Source: Osmia lignaria lignaria (taxonomy: Eukaryota > Arthropoda > Insecta > Hymenoptera > Megachilidae). From it: DNA of 64,000 nt. The position numbers and the translations under genes were made by a program. The notes under the pieces are model-generated. The model saw only the letters and a list, made by a program, of their open reading frames with translations. It did no database searches and was not told where the DNA came from. The DNA lies in contig NW_027478168.1 of the NCBI RefSeq assembly GCF_051020975.1, forward strand, positions 1,860,001 through 1,924,000. The letters are read 5' to 3'. This document shows positions 24,299 through 37,824 of the stretch, in pieces (the stretch's first letter is position 1; each line of letters opens with the position of its first letter).

Positions 24299-26553
24299 GC
24301 AGATTCAGCTCAAAGGAACTGGCCTGACGGACATATTTCGAGATATTTCTTCTTCTTGTTGTTCTTCCTCTGCACAGCTAAGCTGGAAGTGGCATTTGCA
24401 GCTCGCAATAGTGCAGAGTTATCTCAAAGAAAGCGGCCACGGTGTTTCTGTATCTCTATTATGTTGGTGCAGCTTCGGAACTTTGAAATATCTTGATATA
24501 TCTCGAGAACTACGCATCTGATCAAAAAATATCATAGAACATAAAAAGTAGAAAACCTAATTCTCTACAAAAAAGGTCTCTCAACATTTTGCCATAGCTC
24601 GCTTCGTTTCCGAGATATATGCAGATTTATCTCAGGGGAAGGGGCCTGACGGACATATTTCGAGATATTTCTTCTTCTTGTTGTTCTTCTTCTGCACAGC
24701 TAAGCTGGAAGTGGCATTTGCAGCTCGCAATAGTGCAGAGTTATCTCAAAGAAAGAGGCCACGGTGTTTCTGTACCTCTATTACGTTGGTGCAGCTTCGG
24801 AACTTTTAAATATCTTGATATATCTCGAGAACTACGCATCTGATCAAATAATATCATAGAACATAAAAAGTAGAAAACTTAATTCTCTACAAAAAAGGTC
24901 TCTCAACATTTTGCCATAGCTCGCTTCGTTTCCGAGATATATGCAGATTTATCTCAAGGGAAGGGGCCTGACGGACATATTTCGAGATATTTCTTCTTCT
25001 TGTTGTTCTTCTTCTGCACAGCTAAACTGGAAGTGGCATTTCCAGCTCGCAATAGTGCAGAGTTATCTGAAAGAAAGGGGCCACGGTGTTTCTGTATCTC
25101 TATTATGTTGGTGCGGCTTCGGAACTTTTAAACATCTTGATATATCTCGAGAACTACGCTTCTGATCAAAAAATATCATAGAACATAAATTGTAGGAAAC
25201 ATAATTCTCAACAAAAAAGGTCTCTTAACATTTTGCCATAGCTCGTTTCGTTTCCGAGATATTTGCAGATATATCTCAAGGGAAGGGGCCTGACGGACAT
25301 ATTTCGAGATATTTCTTCTTCTTGTTGTTCTTCTTCTGCACAGCTAAGCTGGAAGTGGCATTTGCGGCTCGCACTAAACGCAGAGTTATCTCAAAGAAAG
25401 GGGCCACGGTGTTTCTGAATCTCTATTATGTTGGTGCGGCTTCGGAACTTTTAAATATCTCGATATATCTCGAGAACTACGCTTCTGATCAAAAAATATC
25501 ATAGAACATAAATTGTAGGAAACATAATTCTCTACAAAAAAGGTCTCTTAAGATTTTGCCATAGCTCGTTTCGTTTCCGAGATATTTGCAGATATATCTC
25601 AAGGGAAGGGGCCTGACGGACATATTTCGAGATATTTCTTCTTCTTGTTGTTCTTCTTCTGCACAGCTAAACTGGAAGTGGCATTTCCAGCTCGCAATAG
25701 TGCAGAGTTATCTGAAAGAAAGGGGCCACGGTGTTTCTGTATCTCTATTATGTTGGTGCGGCTTCGGAACTTTTAAATATCTTGATATATCTCGAGAACT
25801 ACGCTTCTGATCAAAAAATATCATAGAACATATATTGTAGGAAACATAATTCTCTACAAAAAAGGTCTCTTAACATTTTGCCATAGCTCGCTTCGTTTCC
25901 GAGATATTTGCAGATTTATCTCAAGGGAAGGGGACTGACGGACATATTTCGAGATATTTCTTCTTCTTGTTGTTCTTCTTCTGCACAGCTAAGCTGGAAG
26001 TGGCATTTGCAGCTCGCAATAGTGCAGAGTTATCTCAAAGAAAGAGGCCACGGTGTTTCTGTACCTCTATTATGTTGGTGCAGCTTCGGAACTTTTAAAT
26101 ATCTTGATATATCTCGAGAACTACGCATCTGATCAAATAATATCATAGAACATAAAAAGTAGAAAACTTAATTCTCTACAAAAAAGGTCTCTCAACATTT
26201 TGCCATAGCTCGCTTCGTTTCCGAGATATATGCAGATTTATCTCAAGGGAAGGGGCCTGACGGACATATTTCGAGATATTTCTTCTTCTTGTTGTTCTTC
26301 TTCTGCACAGCTAAGCTGGAAGTGGCATTTGCAGCTCGCAATAGTGCAGAGTTATCTCAAAGAATGGAGCCACGGTGTTTCTGTATCTCTATTATGTTGG
26401 TGCGGCTTCGGAACTTTTAAATATCTTGATATATCTCGAGAACTACGCTTCTGATCAAAAAATATCATAGAAAATAAATTGTAGAAAACATAATTCTCTA
26501 CAAAAAACGTCTCTTAACATTTTGCCATAGCTCGCTTCGTTTCCGAGATATTT
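24299..26553 (+). repeat. Satellite A heptamer HOR, copy 2 (2,255 bp)
   Basis: Near-identical tandem duplicate of the preceding unit. All seven variant monomers appear in the same order, with the CACTAAACG marker at 25,372, exactly 2,255 bp after 23,117. Confidence 0.93.
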
Positions 26554-28808
26554 GCAGATTCAGCTCAAAGGAACTGGCCTGACGGACATATTTCGAGATA
26601 TTTCTTCTTCTTGTTGTTCTTCCTCTGCACAGCTAAGCTGGAAGTGGCATTTGCAGCTCGCAATAGTGCAGAGTTATCTCAAAGAAAGCGGCCACGGTGT
26701 TTCTGTATCTCTATTATGTTGGTGCAGCTTCGGAACTTTGAAATATCTTGATATATCTCGAGAACTACGCATCTGATCAAAAAATATCATAGAACATAAA
26801 AAGTAGAAAACCTAATTCTCTACAAAAAAGGTCTCTCAACATTTTGCCATAGCTCGCTTCGTTTCCGAGATATATGCAGATTTATCTCAAGGGAAGGGGC
26901 CTGACGGACATATTTCGAGATATTTCTTCTTCTTGTTGTTCTTCTTCTGCACAGCTAAGCTGGAAGTGGCATTTGCAGCTCGCAATACTGCAGAGTTATC
27001 TCAAAGAAAGAGGCCACGGTGTTTCTGTACCTCTATTATGTTGGTGCAGCTTCGGAACTTTTAAATATCTTGATATATCTCGAGAACTACGCATCTGATC
27101 AAATAATATCATAGAACATAAAAAGTAGAAAACTTAATTCTCTACAAAAAAGGTCTCTCAACATTTTGCCATAGCTCGCTTCGTTTCCGAGATATATGCA
27201 GATTTATCTCAAGGGAAGGGGCCTGACGGACATATTTCGAGATATTTCTTCTTCTTGTTGTTCTTCTTCTGCACAGCTAAACTGGAAGTGGCATTTCCAG
27301 CTCGCAATAGCGCAGAGTTATCTGAAAGAAAGGGGCCACGGTGTTTCTGTATCTCTATTATGTTGGCGCGGCTTCGGAACTTTTAAACATCTTGATATAT
27401 CTCGAGAACTACGCTTCTGATCAAAAAATATCATAGAACATAAATTGTAGGAAACATAATTCTCAACAAAAAAGGTCTCTTAAGATTTTGCCATAGCTCG
27501 TTTCGTTTCCGAGATATTTGCAGATATATCTCAAGGGAAGGGGCCTGACGGACATATTTCGAGATATTTCTTCTTCTTGTTGTTCTTCTTCTGCACAGCT
27601 AAACTGGAAGTGGCATTTGCAGCTCGCAATAGTGCAGAGTTATCTCAAAGAAAGGGGCCACGGTGTTTCTGTATCTCTATTATGTTGGTGCGGCTTCGGA
27701 ACTTTTAAATATCTCGATATATCTCGAAAACTACGCTTCTGATCAAAAAATATCATAGAACATAAATTGTAGGAAACATAATTCTCTACAAAAAAGGTCT
27801 CTTAACGTTTTGCCATAGCTCGCTTCGTTTCCGAGATATTTGCAGATTTATCTCAAGGGAAGGGTCCTGACGGACATATTTCGAGATATTTCTTCTTCTT
27901 GTTGTTCTTCTTCTGCACAGCTAAGCTGGAAGTGGCATTTGCAGCTCGCAATAGTGCAGAGTTATCTCAAAGAATGGAGCCACGGTGTTTCTGTATCTCT
28001 ATTATGTTGGTGCGGCTTCGGAACTTTTAAATATCTTGATATATCTCGAGAACTACGCTTCTGATCAAAAAATATCATAGAACATAAATTGTAGGAAACA
28101 TAATTCTCAACAAAAAAGGTCTCTTAAGATTTTGCCATAGCTCGTTTCGTTTCCGAGATATTTGCAGATATATCTCAAGGGAAGGGGCCTGACGGACATA
28201 TTTCGAGATATTTCTTCTTCTTGTTGTTCTTCTTCTGCACAGCTAAGCTGGAAGTGGCATTTGCGGCTCGCACTAAACGCAGAGTTATCTCAAAGAAAGG
28301 GGCCACGGTGTTTCTGAATCTCTATTATGTTGGTGCGGCTTCGGAACTTTTAAATATCTCGATATATCTCGAGAACTACGCTTCTGATCAAAAAATATCA
28401 TAGAACATAAATTGTAGGAAACATAATTCTCTACAAAAAAGGTCTCTTAAGATTTTGCCATAGCTCGTTTCGTTTCCGAGATATTTGCAGCTATATCTCA
28501 AGGGAAGGGGCCTGACGGACATATTTCGAGATATTTCTTCTTCTTGTTGTTCTTCTTCTGCACAGCTAAGCTGGAAGTGGCATTTGCAGCTCGCAATAGT
28601 GCAGAGTTATCTCAAAGAATGGAGCCACGGTGTTTCTGTATCTCTATTATGTTGGTGCGGCTTCGGAACTTTTAAATATCTTGATATATCTCGAGAACTA
28701 CGCTTCTGATCAAAAAATATCATAGAAAATAAATTGTAGAAAACATAATTCTCTACAAAAAACGTCTCTTAACATTTTGCCATAGCTCGCTTCGTTTCCG
28801 AGATATTT
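26554..28808 (+). repeat. Satellite A heptamer HOR, copy 3 (2,255 bp, rearranged second half)
   Basis: The first three monomers (26,554, 26,876, 27,198) match the HOR. Monomers at 27,520 and 27,842 are new types. The 323-bp CACTAAACG monomer is displaced to 28,164, so the marker spacing is 2,899 bp instead of 2,255. The last monomer (28,487) starts GCAGCTATATC, as does 21,722. Confidence 0.88.
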
Positions 28809-31800
28809 GCAGATTCAGCTCAAAGGAACTGGCCTGACGGACATATTTCGAGATATTTCTTCTTCTTGTTGTTCTTCCTCTGCACAGCTAAGCTGGAAGT
28901 GGCATTTGCAGCTCGCAATAGTGCAGAGTTATCTCAAAGAAAGCGGCCACGGTGTTTCTGTATCTCTATTATGTTGGTGCAGCTTCGGAACTTTGAAATA
29001 TCTTGATATATCTCGAGAACTACGCATCTGATCAAAAAATATCATAGAACATAAAAAGTAGAAAACCTAATTCTCTACAAAAAAGGTCTCTCAACATTTT
29101 GCCATAGCTCGCTTCGTTTCCGAGATATATGCAGATTTATCTCAAGGGAAGGGGCCTGACGGACATATTTCGAGATATTTCTTCTTCTTGTTGTTCTTCT
29201 TCTGCACAGCTAAGCTGGAAGTGGCATTTGCAGCTCGCAATAGTGCAGAGTTATCTCAAAGAAAGAGGCCACGGTGTTTCTGTACCTCTATTATGTTGGT
29301 GCAGCTTCGGAACTTTTAAATATCTTGATATATCTCGAGAACTACGCATCTGATCAAATAATATCATAGAACATAAAAAGTAGAAAACTTAATTCTCTAC
29401 AAAAAAGGTCTCTCAACATTTTGCCATAGCTCGCTTCGTTTCCGAGATATATGCAGATTTATCTCAAGGGAAGGGGCCTGACGGACATATTTCGAGATAT
29501 TTCTTCTTCTTGTTGTTCTTCTTCTGCACAGCTAAACTGGAAGTGGCATTTCCAGCTCGCAATAGTGCAGAGTTATCTGAAAGAAAGGGGCCACGGTGTT
29601 TCTGTATCTCTATTATGTTGGCGCGGCTTCGGAACTTTTAAACATTTTGATATATCTCGAGAACTACGCTTCTGATCAAAAAATATCATAGAACATAAAT
29701 TGTAGGAAACATAATTCTCAACAAAAAAGGTCTCTTAAGATTTTGCCATAGCTCGTTTCGTTTCCGAGATATTTGCAGATATATCTCAAGGGAAGGGGCC
29801 TGACGGACATATTTCGAGATATTTCTTCTTCTTGTTGTTCTTCTTCTGCACAGCTAAACTGGAAGTGGCATTTGCAGCTCGCAATAGTGCAGAGTTATCT
29901 CAAAGAAAGGGGCCACGGTGTTTCTGTATCTCTATTATGTTGGTGCGGCTTCGGAGCTTTTAAATATCTCGATATATCTCGAAAACTACGCTTCTGATCA
30001 AAAAATATCATAGAACATAAATTGTAGGAAACATAATTCTCTACAAAAAAGGTATCTTAACATTTTGCCATAGCTCGCTTCGTTTCCGAGATATATGCAG
30101 ATTTATCTCAAGGGAAGGGGCCTGACGGACATATTTCGAGATATTTCTTCTTCTTGTTGTTCTTCTTCTGCACAGCTAAGCTGGAAGTGGCATTTGCAGC
30201 TCGCAATAGTGCAGAGTTATCTCAAAGAAAGAGGCCACGGTGTTTCTGTACCTCTATTATGTTGGTGCAGCTTCGGAACTTTTAAATATCTTGATATATC
30301 TCGAGAACTACGCATCTGATCAAATAATATCATAGAACATAAAAAGTAGAAAACTTAATTCTCTACAAAAAAGGTCTCTCAACATTTTGCCATAGCTCGC
30401 TTCGTTTCCGAGATATATGCAGATTTATCTCAAGGGAAGGGGCCTGACGGACATATTTCGAGATATTTCTTCTTCTTGTTGTTCTTCTTCTGCACAGCTA
30501 AACTGGAAGTGGCATTTCCAGCTCGCAATAGTGCAGAGTTATCTGAAAGAAAGGGGCCACGGTGTTTCTGTATCTCTATTATGTTGGCGCGGCTTCGGAA
30601 CTTTTAAATATCTTGATATATCTCGAGAACTACGCTTCTGATCAAAAAATATCATAGAACATAAATTGTAGGAAACATAATTCTCAACAAAAAAGGTCTC
30701 TTAAGATTTTGCCATAGCTCGTTTCGTTTCCGAGATATTTGCAGATATATCTCAAGGGAAGGGGCCTGACGGACATATTTCGAGATATTTCTTCTTCTTG
30801 TTGTTCTTCTTCTGCACAGCTAAACTGGAAGTGGCATTTGCAGCTCGCAATAGTGCAGAGTTATCTCAAAGAAAGGGGCCACGGTGTTTCTGTATCTCTA
30901 TTATGTTGGTGCGGCTTCGGAACTTTTAAATATCTCGATATATCTCGAAAACTACGCTTCTGATCAAAAAATATCATAGAACATAAATTGTAGGAAACAT
31001 AATTCTCTACAAAAAAGGTCTCTTAACGTTTTGCCATAGCTCGCTTCGTTTCCGAGATATTTGCAGATTTATCTCAAGGGAAGGGTCCTGACGGACATAT
31101 TTCGAGATATTTCTTCTTCTTGTTGTTCTTCTTCTGCACAGCTAAGCTGGAAGTGGCATTTGCAGCTCGCAATAGTGCAGAGTTATCTCAAAGAATGGAG
31201 CCACGGTGTTTCTGTATCTCTATTATGTTGGTGCGGCTTCGGAACTTTTAAATATCTTGATATATCTCGAGAACTACGCTTCTGATCAAAAAATATCATA
31301 GAACATAAATTGTAGGAAACATAATTCTCAACAAAAAAGGTCTCTTAAGATTTTGCCATAGCTCGTTTCGTTTCCGAGATATTTGCAGATATATCTCAAG
31401 GGAAGGGGCCTGACGGACATATTTCGAGATATTTCTTCTTCTTGTTGTTCTTCTTCTGCACAGCTAAGCTGGAAGTGGCATTTGCGGCTCGCACTAAACG
31501 CAGAGTTATCTCAAAGAAAGGGGCCACGGTGTTTCTGAATCTCTATTATGTTGGTGCGGCTTCGGAACTTTTAAATATCTCGATATATCTCGAGAACTAC
31601 GCTTCTGATCAAAAAATATCATAGAACATAAATTGTAGGAAACATAATTCTCTACAAAAAAGGTCTCTTAAGATTTTGCCATAGCTCGTTTCGTTTCCGA
31701 GATATTTGCAGCTATATCTCAAGGGAAGGGGCCTGACGGACATATTTCGAGATATTTCTTCTTCTTGTTGTTCTTCTTCTGCACAGCTAAGCTGGAAGTG

Positions 31801-32029
31801 GCATTTGCAGCTCGCAATAGTGCAGAGTTATCTCAAAGAATGGAGCCACGGTGTTTCTGTATCTCTATTATGTTGGTGCGGCTTCGGAACTTTTAAATAT
31901 CTTGATATATCTCGAGAACTACGCTTCTGATCAAAAAATATCATAGAAAATAAATTGTAGAAAACATAATTCTCTACAAAAAACGTCTCTTAACATTTTG
32001 CCATAGCTCGCTTCGTTTCCGAGATATTT
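28809..32029 (+). repeat. Satellite A expanded HOR unit (decamer, 3,221 bp)
   Basis: Ten monomers between two GATTCAGCTCAAAGGAACTG markers (28,809 and 32,030). It reads as the heptamer plus a three-monomer expansion: the pair of types at 29,453 and 29,775 recurs as 30,419 and 30,741. It ends with the order 31,063, 31,385 (CACTAAACG), 31,708 (GCAGCTATATC), as in copy 3. Confidence 0.87.
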
Positions 32030-32351
32030 GCAGATTCAGCTCAAAGGAACTGGCCTGACGGACATATTTCGAGATATTTCTTCTTCTTGTTGTTCTTCTT
32101 CTGCACAGCTAAACTGGAAGTGGCATTTCCAGCTCGCAATAGTGCAGAGTTATCTGAAAGAAAGGGGCCACGGTGTTTCTGTATCTCTATTATGTTGGCG
32201 CGGCTTCGGAACTTTTAAACATCTTGATATATCTCGAGAACTACGCTTCTGATCAAAAAATATCATAGAACATAAATTGTAGGAAACATAATTCTCAACA
32301 AAAAAGGTCTCTTAAGATTTTGCCATAGCTCGTTTCGTTTCCGAGATATTT
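32030..32351 (+). repeat. Hybrid satellite A monomer (unequal crossover junction)
   Basis: The 5' part has GATTCAGCTCAAAGGAACTG, identical to the 28,809 monomer. The rest (TTCTTCTTCTGC, TAAACTGG, TTGGCGCGG, TTTTAAACATC) matches the 27,198/29,453 type. The switch lies between 32,052 and 32,098. The following monomers (32,352 to about 33,640) repeat 29,775 to about 31,060 at an offset of 2,577 bp, as expected for an unequal exchange. Confidence 0.88.
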
Positions 32352-33961
32352 GCAGATATATCTCAAGGGAAGGGGCCTGACGGACATATTTCGAGATATT
32401 TCTTCTTCTTGTTGTTCTTCTTCTGCACAGCTAAACTGGAAGTGGCATTTGCAGCTCGCAATAGTGCAGAGTTATCTCAAAGAAAGGGGCCACGGTGTTT
32501 CTGTATCTCTATTATGTTGGTGCGGCTTCGGAGCTTTTAAATATCTCGATATATCTCGAAAACTACGCTTCTGATCAAAAAATATCATAGAACATAAATT
32601 GTAGGAAACATAATTCTCTACAAAAAAGGTATCTTAACATTTTGCCATAGCTCGCTTCGTTTCCGAGATATATGCAGATTTATCTCAAGGGAAGGGGCCT
32701 GACGGACATATTTCGAGATATTTCTTCTTCTTGTTGTTCTTCTTCTGCACAGCTAAGCTGGAAGTGGCATTTGCAGCTCGCAATAGTGCAGAGTTATCTC
32801 AAAGAAAGAGGCCACGGTGTTTCTGTACCTCTATTATGTTGGTGCAGCTTCGGAACTTTTAAATATCTTGATATATCTCGAGAACTACGCATCTGATCAA
32901 ATAATATCATAGAACATAAAAAGTAGAAAACTTAATTCTCTACAAAAAAGGTCTCTCAACATTTTGCCATAGCTCGCTTCGTTTCCGAGATATATGCAGA
33001 TTTATCTCAAGGGAAGGGGCCTGACGGACATATTTCGAGATATTTCTTCTTCTTGTTGTTCTTCTTCTGCACAGCTAAACTGGAAGTGGCATTTCCAGCT
33101 CGCAATAGTGCAGAGTTATCTGAAAGAAAGGGGCCACGGTGTTTCTGTATCTCTATTATGTTGGCGCGGCTTCGGAACTTTTAAATATCTTGATATATCT
33201 CGAGAACTACGCTTCTGATCAAAAAATATCATAGAACATAAATTGTAGGAAACATAATTCTCAACAAAAAAGGTCTCTTAAGATTTTGCCATAGCTCGTT
33301 TCGTTTCCGAGATATTTGCAGATATATCTCAAGGGAAGGGGCCTGACGGACATATTTCGAGATATTTCTTCTTCTTGTTGTTCTTCTTCTGCACAGCTAA
33401 ACTGGAAGTGGCATTTGCAGCTCGCAATAGTGCAGAGTTATCTCAAAGAAAGGTGCCACGGTGTTTCTGTATCTCTATTATGTTGGTGCGGCTTCGGAGC
33501 TTTTAAATATCTCGATATATCTCGAAAACTACGCTTCTGATCAAAAAATATCATAGAACATAAATTGTAGGAAACATAATTCTCTACAAAAAAGGTATCC
33601 TAACATTTTGCCATAGCTCGCTTCGTTTCCGAGATATATGCAGATTTATCTCAAGGGAAGGGGCCTGACGGACATATTTCGAGATATTTCTTCTTCTTGT
33701 TGTTCTTCTTCTGCACAGCTAAGCTGGAAGTGGCATTTGCAGCTCGCAATAGTGCAGAGTTATCTCAAAGAAAGGGGCCACGGTGTTTCTGTATCTCTAT
33801 TATGTTGGTGCGGCTTCGGAGCTTTTAAATATCTCGATATATCTCGAAAACTACGCTTCTGATCAAAAAATATCATAGAACATAAATTGTAGGAAACATG
33901 ATTCTCTACAAAAAAGGTCTCTTAACATTTTGCCATAGCTCGCTTCGTTTCCGAGATATAT

Positions 33962-34282
33962 GCAGATTTATCTCAAGGGAAGGGGCCTGACGGACATATT
34001 TCGAGATATTTCTTCTTCTTGTTGTTCTTCTTCTGCACAGCTAAGCTGGAAGTGGCATTTGCAGCTCGCAATAGTGCAGAGTTATCTCAAAAAAGGGGCC
34101 ACGGTGTTTCTGTATCTCTATTATGTTGGTGCTTCTTCGGAACTTTTAAATATCTTGATATATCTCGAGAACTACGCATCTGATCGAAAAATATCATAGA
34201 ACATAAAAAGTAGGAAACTTAATTCTCTACAAAAAAGGTGTCTTAACATTTTGCCATAGCTCGCTTCGTTTCCGAGATATTT
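33962..34282 (+). repeat. 321-bp satellite A variant (1-bp deletion)
   Basis: TATCTCAAAAAAGGGGCC lacks one base relative to TATCTCAAAGAAAGGGGCC. It also carries GTGCTTCTTCGG in place of GTGCGGCTTCGG. This appears to be a private variant seen once. Confidence 0.85.
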
Positions 34283-36858
34283 GCAGATTTATCTCAATGG
34301 AAGGGGACTGACGGACATATTTCGAGATATTTCTTCTTCTTGGTGTTCTTCTTCTGCACAGCTAAGCTGGAAGTGGCATTTGCAGCTCGCAATAGTGCAG
34401 AGTTATCTCAAAGAAAGAGGCCACGGTGTTTCTGTACCTCTATTATGTTGGTGCAGCTTCGGAACTTTTAAATATCTTGATATATCTCGAGAACTACGCA
34501 TCTGATCAAAAAATATCATAGAACATAAAAAGTAGAAAACTTAATTCTCTACAAAAAAGGTCTCTCAACATTTTGCCATAGCTCGCTTCGTTTCCGAGAT
34601 ATATGCAGATTTATCTCAAGGGAAGGGGCCTGACGGACATATTTCGAGATATTTCTTCTTCTTGTTATTCTTCTTCTGCACAGCTAAACTGAAAGTGGCA
34701 TTTCCAGCTCGCAATAGTGCAGAGTTATCTGAAAGAAAGGGGCCACGGTGTTTCTGTATCTCTATTATGTTGGTGCGGCTTCGGAACTTTTAAATATCTT
34801 GATATATCTCGAGAACTACGCTTCTGATCAAAAAATATCATAGAACATAAATTGTAGGAAACATAATTCTCTACAAAAAAGGTCTCTTAAGATTTTGCCA
34901 TAGCTCGTTTCGTTTCCGAGATATTTGCAGATATATCTCAAGGGAAGGGGCCTGACGGACATATTTCGAGATATTTCTTCTTCTTGTTGTTCTTCTTCTG
35001 CACAGCTAAACTGGAAGTGGCATTTCCAGCTCGCAATAGTGCAGAGTTATCTCAAAGAAAGGGGCCACGGTGTTTCTGTATCTCTATTATGTTGGTGCGG
35101 CTTCGAAACTTTTAAATATCTTGATATATCTCGAGAACTACGCATCTGATCAAAAAATATCATAGAACATAAATAGTAGGAAACTTAATTCTCTACAAAA
35201 AAGGTCTCTCAACATTTTGCCATAGCTCGCTTCGTTTCCGAGATATTTGCAGATTTATCTCAAGGGAAGGGGCCTAACGGACATATTTCGAGATATTTCT
35301 TCTTCTTGTTGTTCTTCTTCTGCACAGCTAAGCTGGAAGTGGCATTTGCAGCTCGCAATAGTGCAGAGTCATCTCAAAGAAAGGGGCCACGGTGTTTCTG
35401 TATCTCTATTATGTTGGTGCGGCTTCGGAGCTTTTAAATATCTCGATATATCTCGAAAACTACGCTTCTGATCAAAAAATATCATAGAACATAAATTGTA
35501 GGAAACATGATTCTCTACAAAAAAGGTCTCTTAACATTTTGCCATGGCTCGCTTCGTTTCCGAGATATTTGCAGATTTATCTCAAGGGAAGGGGCCTGAC
35601 GGACATATTTCGAGATATTTCTTCTTCTTGTTGTTCTTCTTCTGCACAGCTAAACTGGAAGTGGCATTTCCAGCTCGCAATAGTGCAGAGTTATCTCAAA
35701 GAAAGGGGCCACGGTGTTTCTGTATCTCTATTATGTTGGTGCGGCTTCGGAGCTTTTAAATATCTTGATATATCTCGAGAACTACGCTTCTGATCAAAAA
35801 ATATCATAGAACATAAATTGTAGGAAACATAATTCTCTACAAAAAAGGTCTCTTAAGATTTTGCCATAGCTCGTTTCGTTTCCGAGATATTTGCAGATAT
35901 ATCTCAAGGGAAGGGGCCTGACGGACATATTTCGAGATATTTCTTCTTCTTGTTGTTCTTCTTCTGCACAGCTAAACTGGAAGTGGCATTTCCAGCTCGC
36001 AATAGTGCAGAGTTATCTCAAAGAAAGGGGCCACGGTGTTTCTGTATCTCTATTATGTTTGTGCGGCTTCGGAACTTTGAAATATCTTGATATATCTCGA
36101 GAACTACGCTTCTGATCAAAAAATATCATAGAACATAAATTGTAGGAAACATAATTCTCTACAAAAAAGGTCTCTTAAGATTTTGCCATAGCTCGTTTCG
36201 TTTCCGAGATATTTGCAGATATATCTCAAGGGAAGGGGCCTGACGGACATATTTCGAGATATTTCTTCTTCTTGTTGTTCTTCTTCTGCACAGCTAAACT
36301 GGAAGTCGCATTTCCAGCTCGCAATAGTGCAGAGTTATCTCAAAGAAAGGGGCCACGGTGTTTCTGTATCTCTATTATGTTGGTGCGGCTTCGGAACTTT
36401 TAAATATCTTGATATATCTCGAGAACTACGCATCTGATCAAAAAATATCATAGAACATAAAAAGTAGGTAACTTAATTCTCTACAAAAAAGGTCTCTTAA
36501 CATTTTGCCATAGCTCGCTTGGTTTCCGAGATATGTGCAGATTTATCTCAAGGGAAGGGGCCTGACGGACATATTTCGAGATATTTCTTCTTCTTGTTGT
36601 TCTTCTTCTGCACAGCTAAGCTGGAAGTGGCATTTGCAGCTCGCAATAGTGCAGAGTTATCTCAAAGAAAGAGGCCACGGTGTTTCTGTACCTCTATTAT
36701 GTTGGTGCAGCTTCGGAACTTTTAAATATCTTGATATATCTCGAGAACTACGCATCTGATCAAAAAATATCATAGAACATAAAAAGTAGAAAACTTAATT
36801 CTCTACAAAAAAGGTCTCTCAACATTTTGCCATAGCTCGCTTCGTTTCCGAGATATAT

Positions 36859-37824
36859 GCAGATTTATCTCAAGGGAAGGGGCCTGACGGACATATTTCG
36901 AGATATTTCTTCTTCTTGTTGTTCTTCTTCTGCACAGCTAAACCGAAAGTGGCATTTCCAGCTCGCAATAGTGCAGAGTCATCTCAAAGAAAGGGGCCAC
37001 GGTGTTTCTGTATCTCTATTATGTTGGTGCGGCTTCGGAGCTTTTAAATATCTGGATATATCTCGAGAACTACGCATCTGATCAAAAAATATCATAGAAC
37101 ATAAAAAGTAGGAAACTTAATTCTCTACAAAAAATGTCTCTTAAGATTTTGCCATAGCTCGCTTCGTTTCCGAGATATTTGCAGATTTATCTCAAGGGAA
37201 GGGGCCTGACGGACATATTTCGAGATATTTCTTCTTCTTGTTGTTCTTCTTCTGCACAGCTAAGCTGGAAGTGGCATTTGCGGCTCGCACTAGTGCAGGG
37301 TTATCTCAAAGAAAGGGGCCACGGTGTTTCTGTATCTCTATTATGTTGGTGCGGCTTCGGAACTAATAAATATCTCGATATATCTCGAAAACTACGCATC
37401 TGACCAAAAAATATCATAGAACATAAATAGTAGGAAACATAATTTCCTACAACAAAGGTCTCTCAACATTTTGCCATAGCTCGCATCGTTTCCGAGATAT
37501 TTGCAGATGTAGCTCAAGTGACGGGGCCTGACGGACATATTTCGAGATATTTCTTCTTCTTGTTGTTCTTCTTCTGCACAGCTAAGCTGGAAGTGGCATT
37601 TGCAGCTCGCAATAGTGCAGAGTTATCTCAAAGAAAGAGGCCACGGTGTTTCTGTACCTCTATTATGTTGGTGCAGCTTCGGAACTTTTAAATATCTTGA
37701 TATATCTCGAGAACTACGCATCTGATCAAAAAATATCATAGAACATAAAAAGTAGAAAACTTAATTCTCTACAAAAAAGGTCTCTCAACATTTTGCCATA
37801 GCTCGCTTCGTTTCCGAGATATAT
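36859..37824 (+). repeat. Satellite A trimer duplication, copy 1 (966 bp)
   Basis: Three monomers: a TAAACCGAAAG type with TCTGGATATATC, a GCGGCTCGCACTAGTGCAGGG type with GGAACTAATAAATATC, and a GATGTAGCTCAAGTGACGGG type. All three recur 966 bp downstream. Confidence 0.92.
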
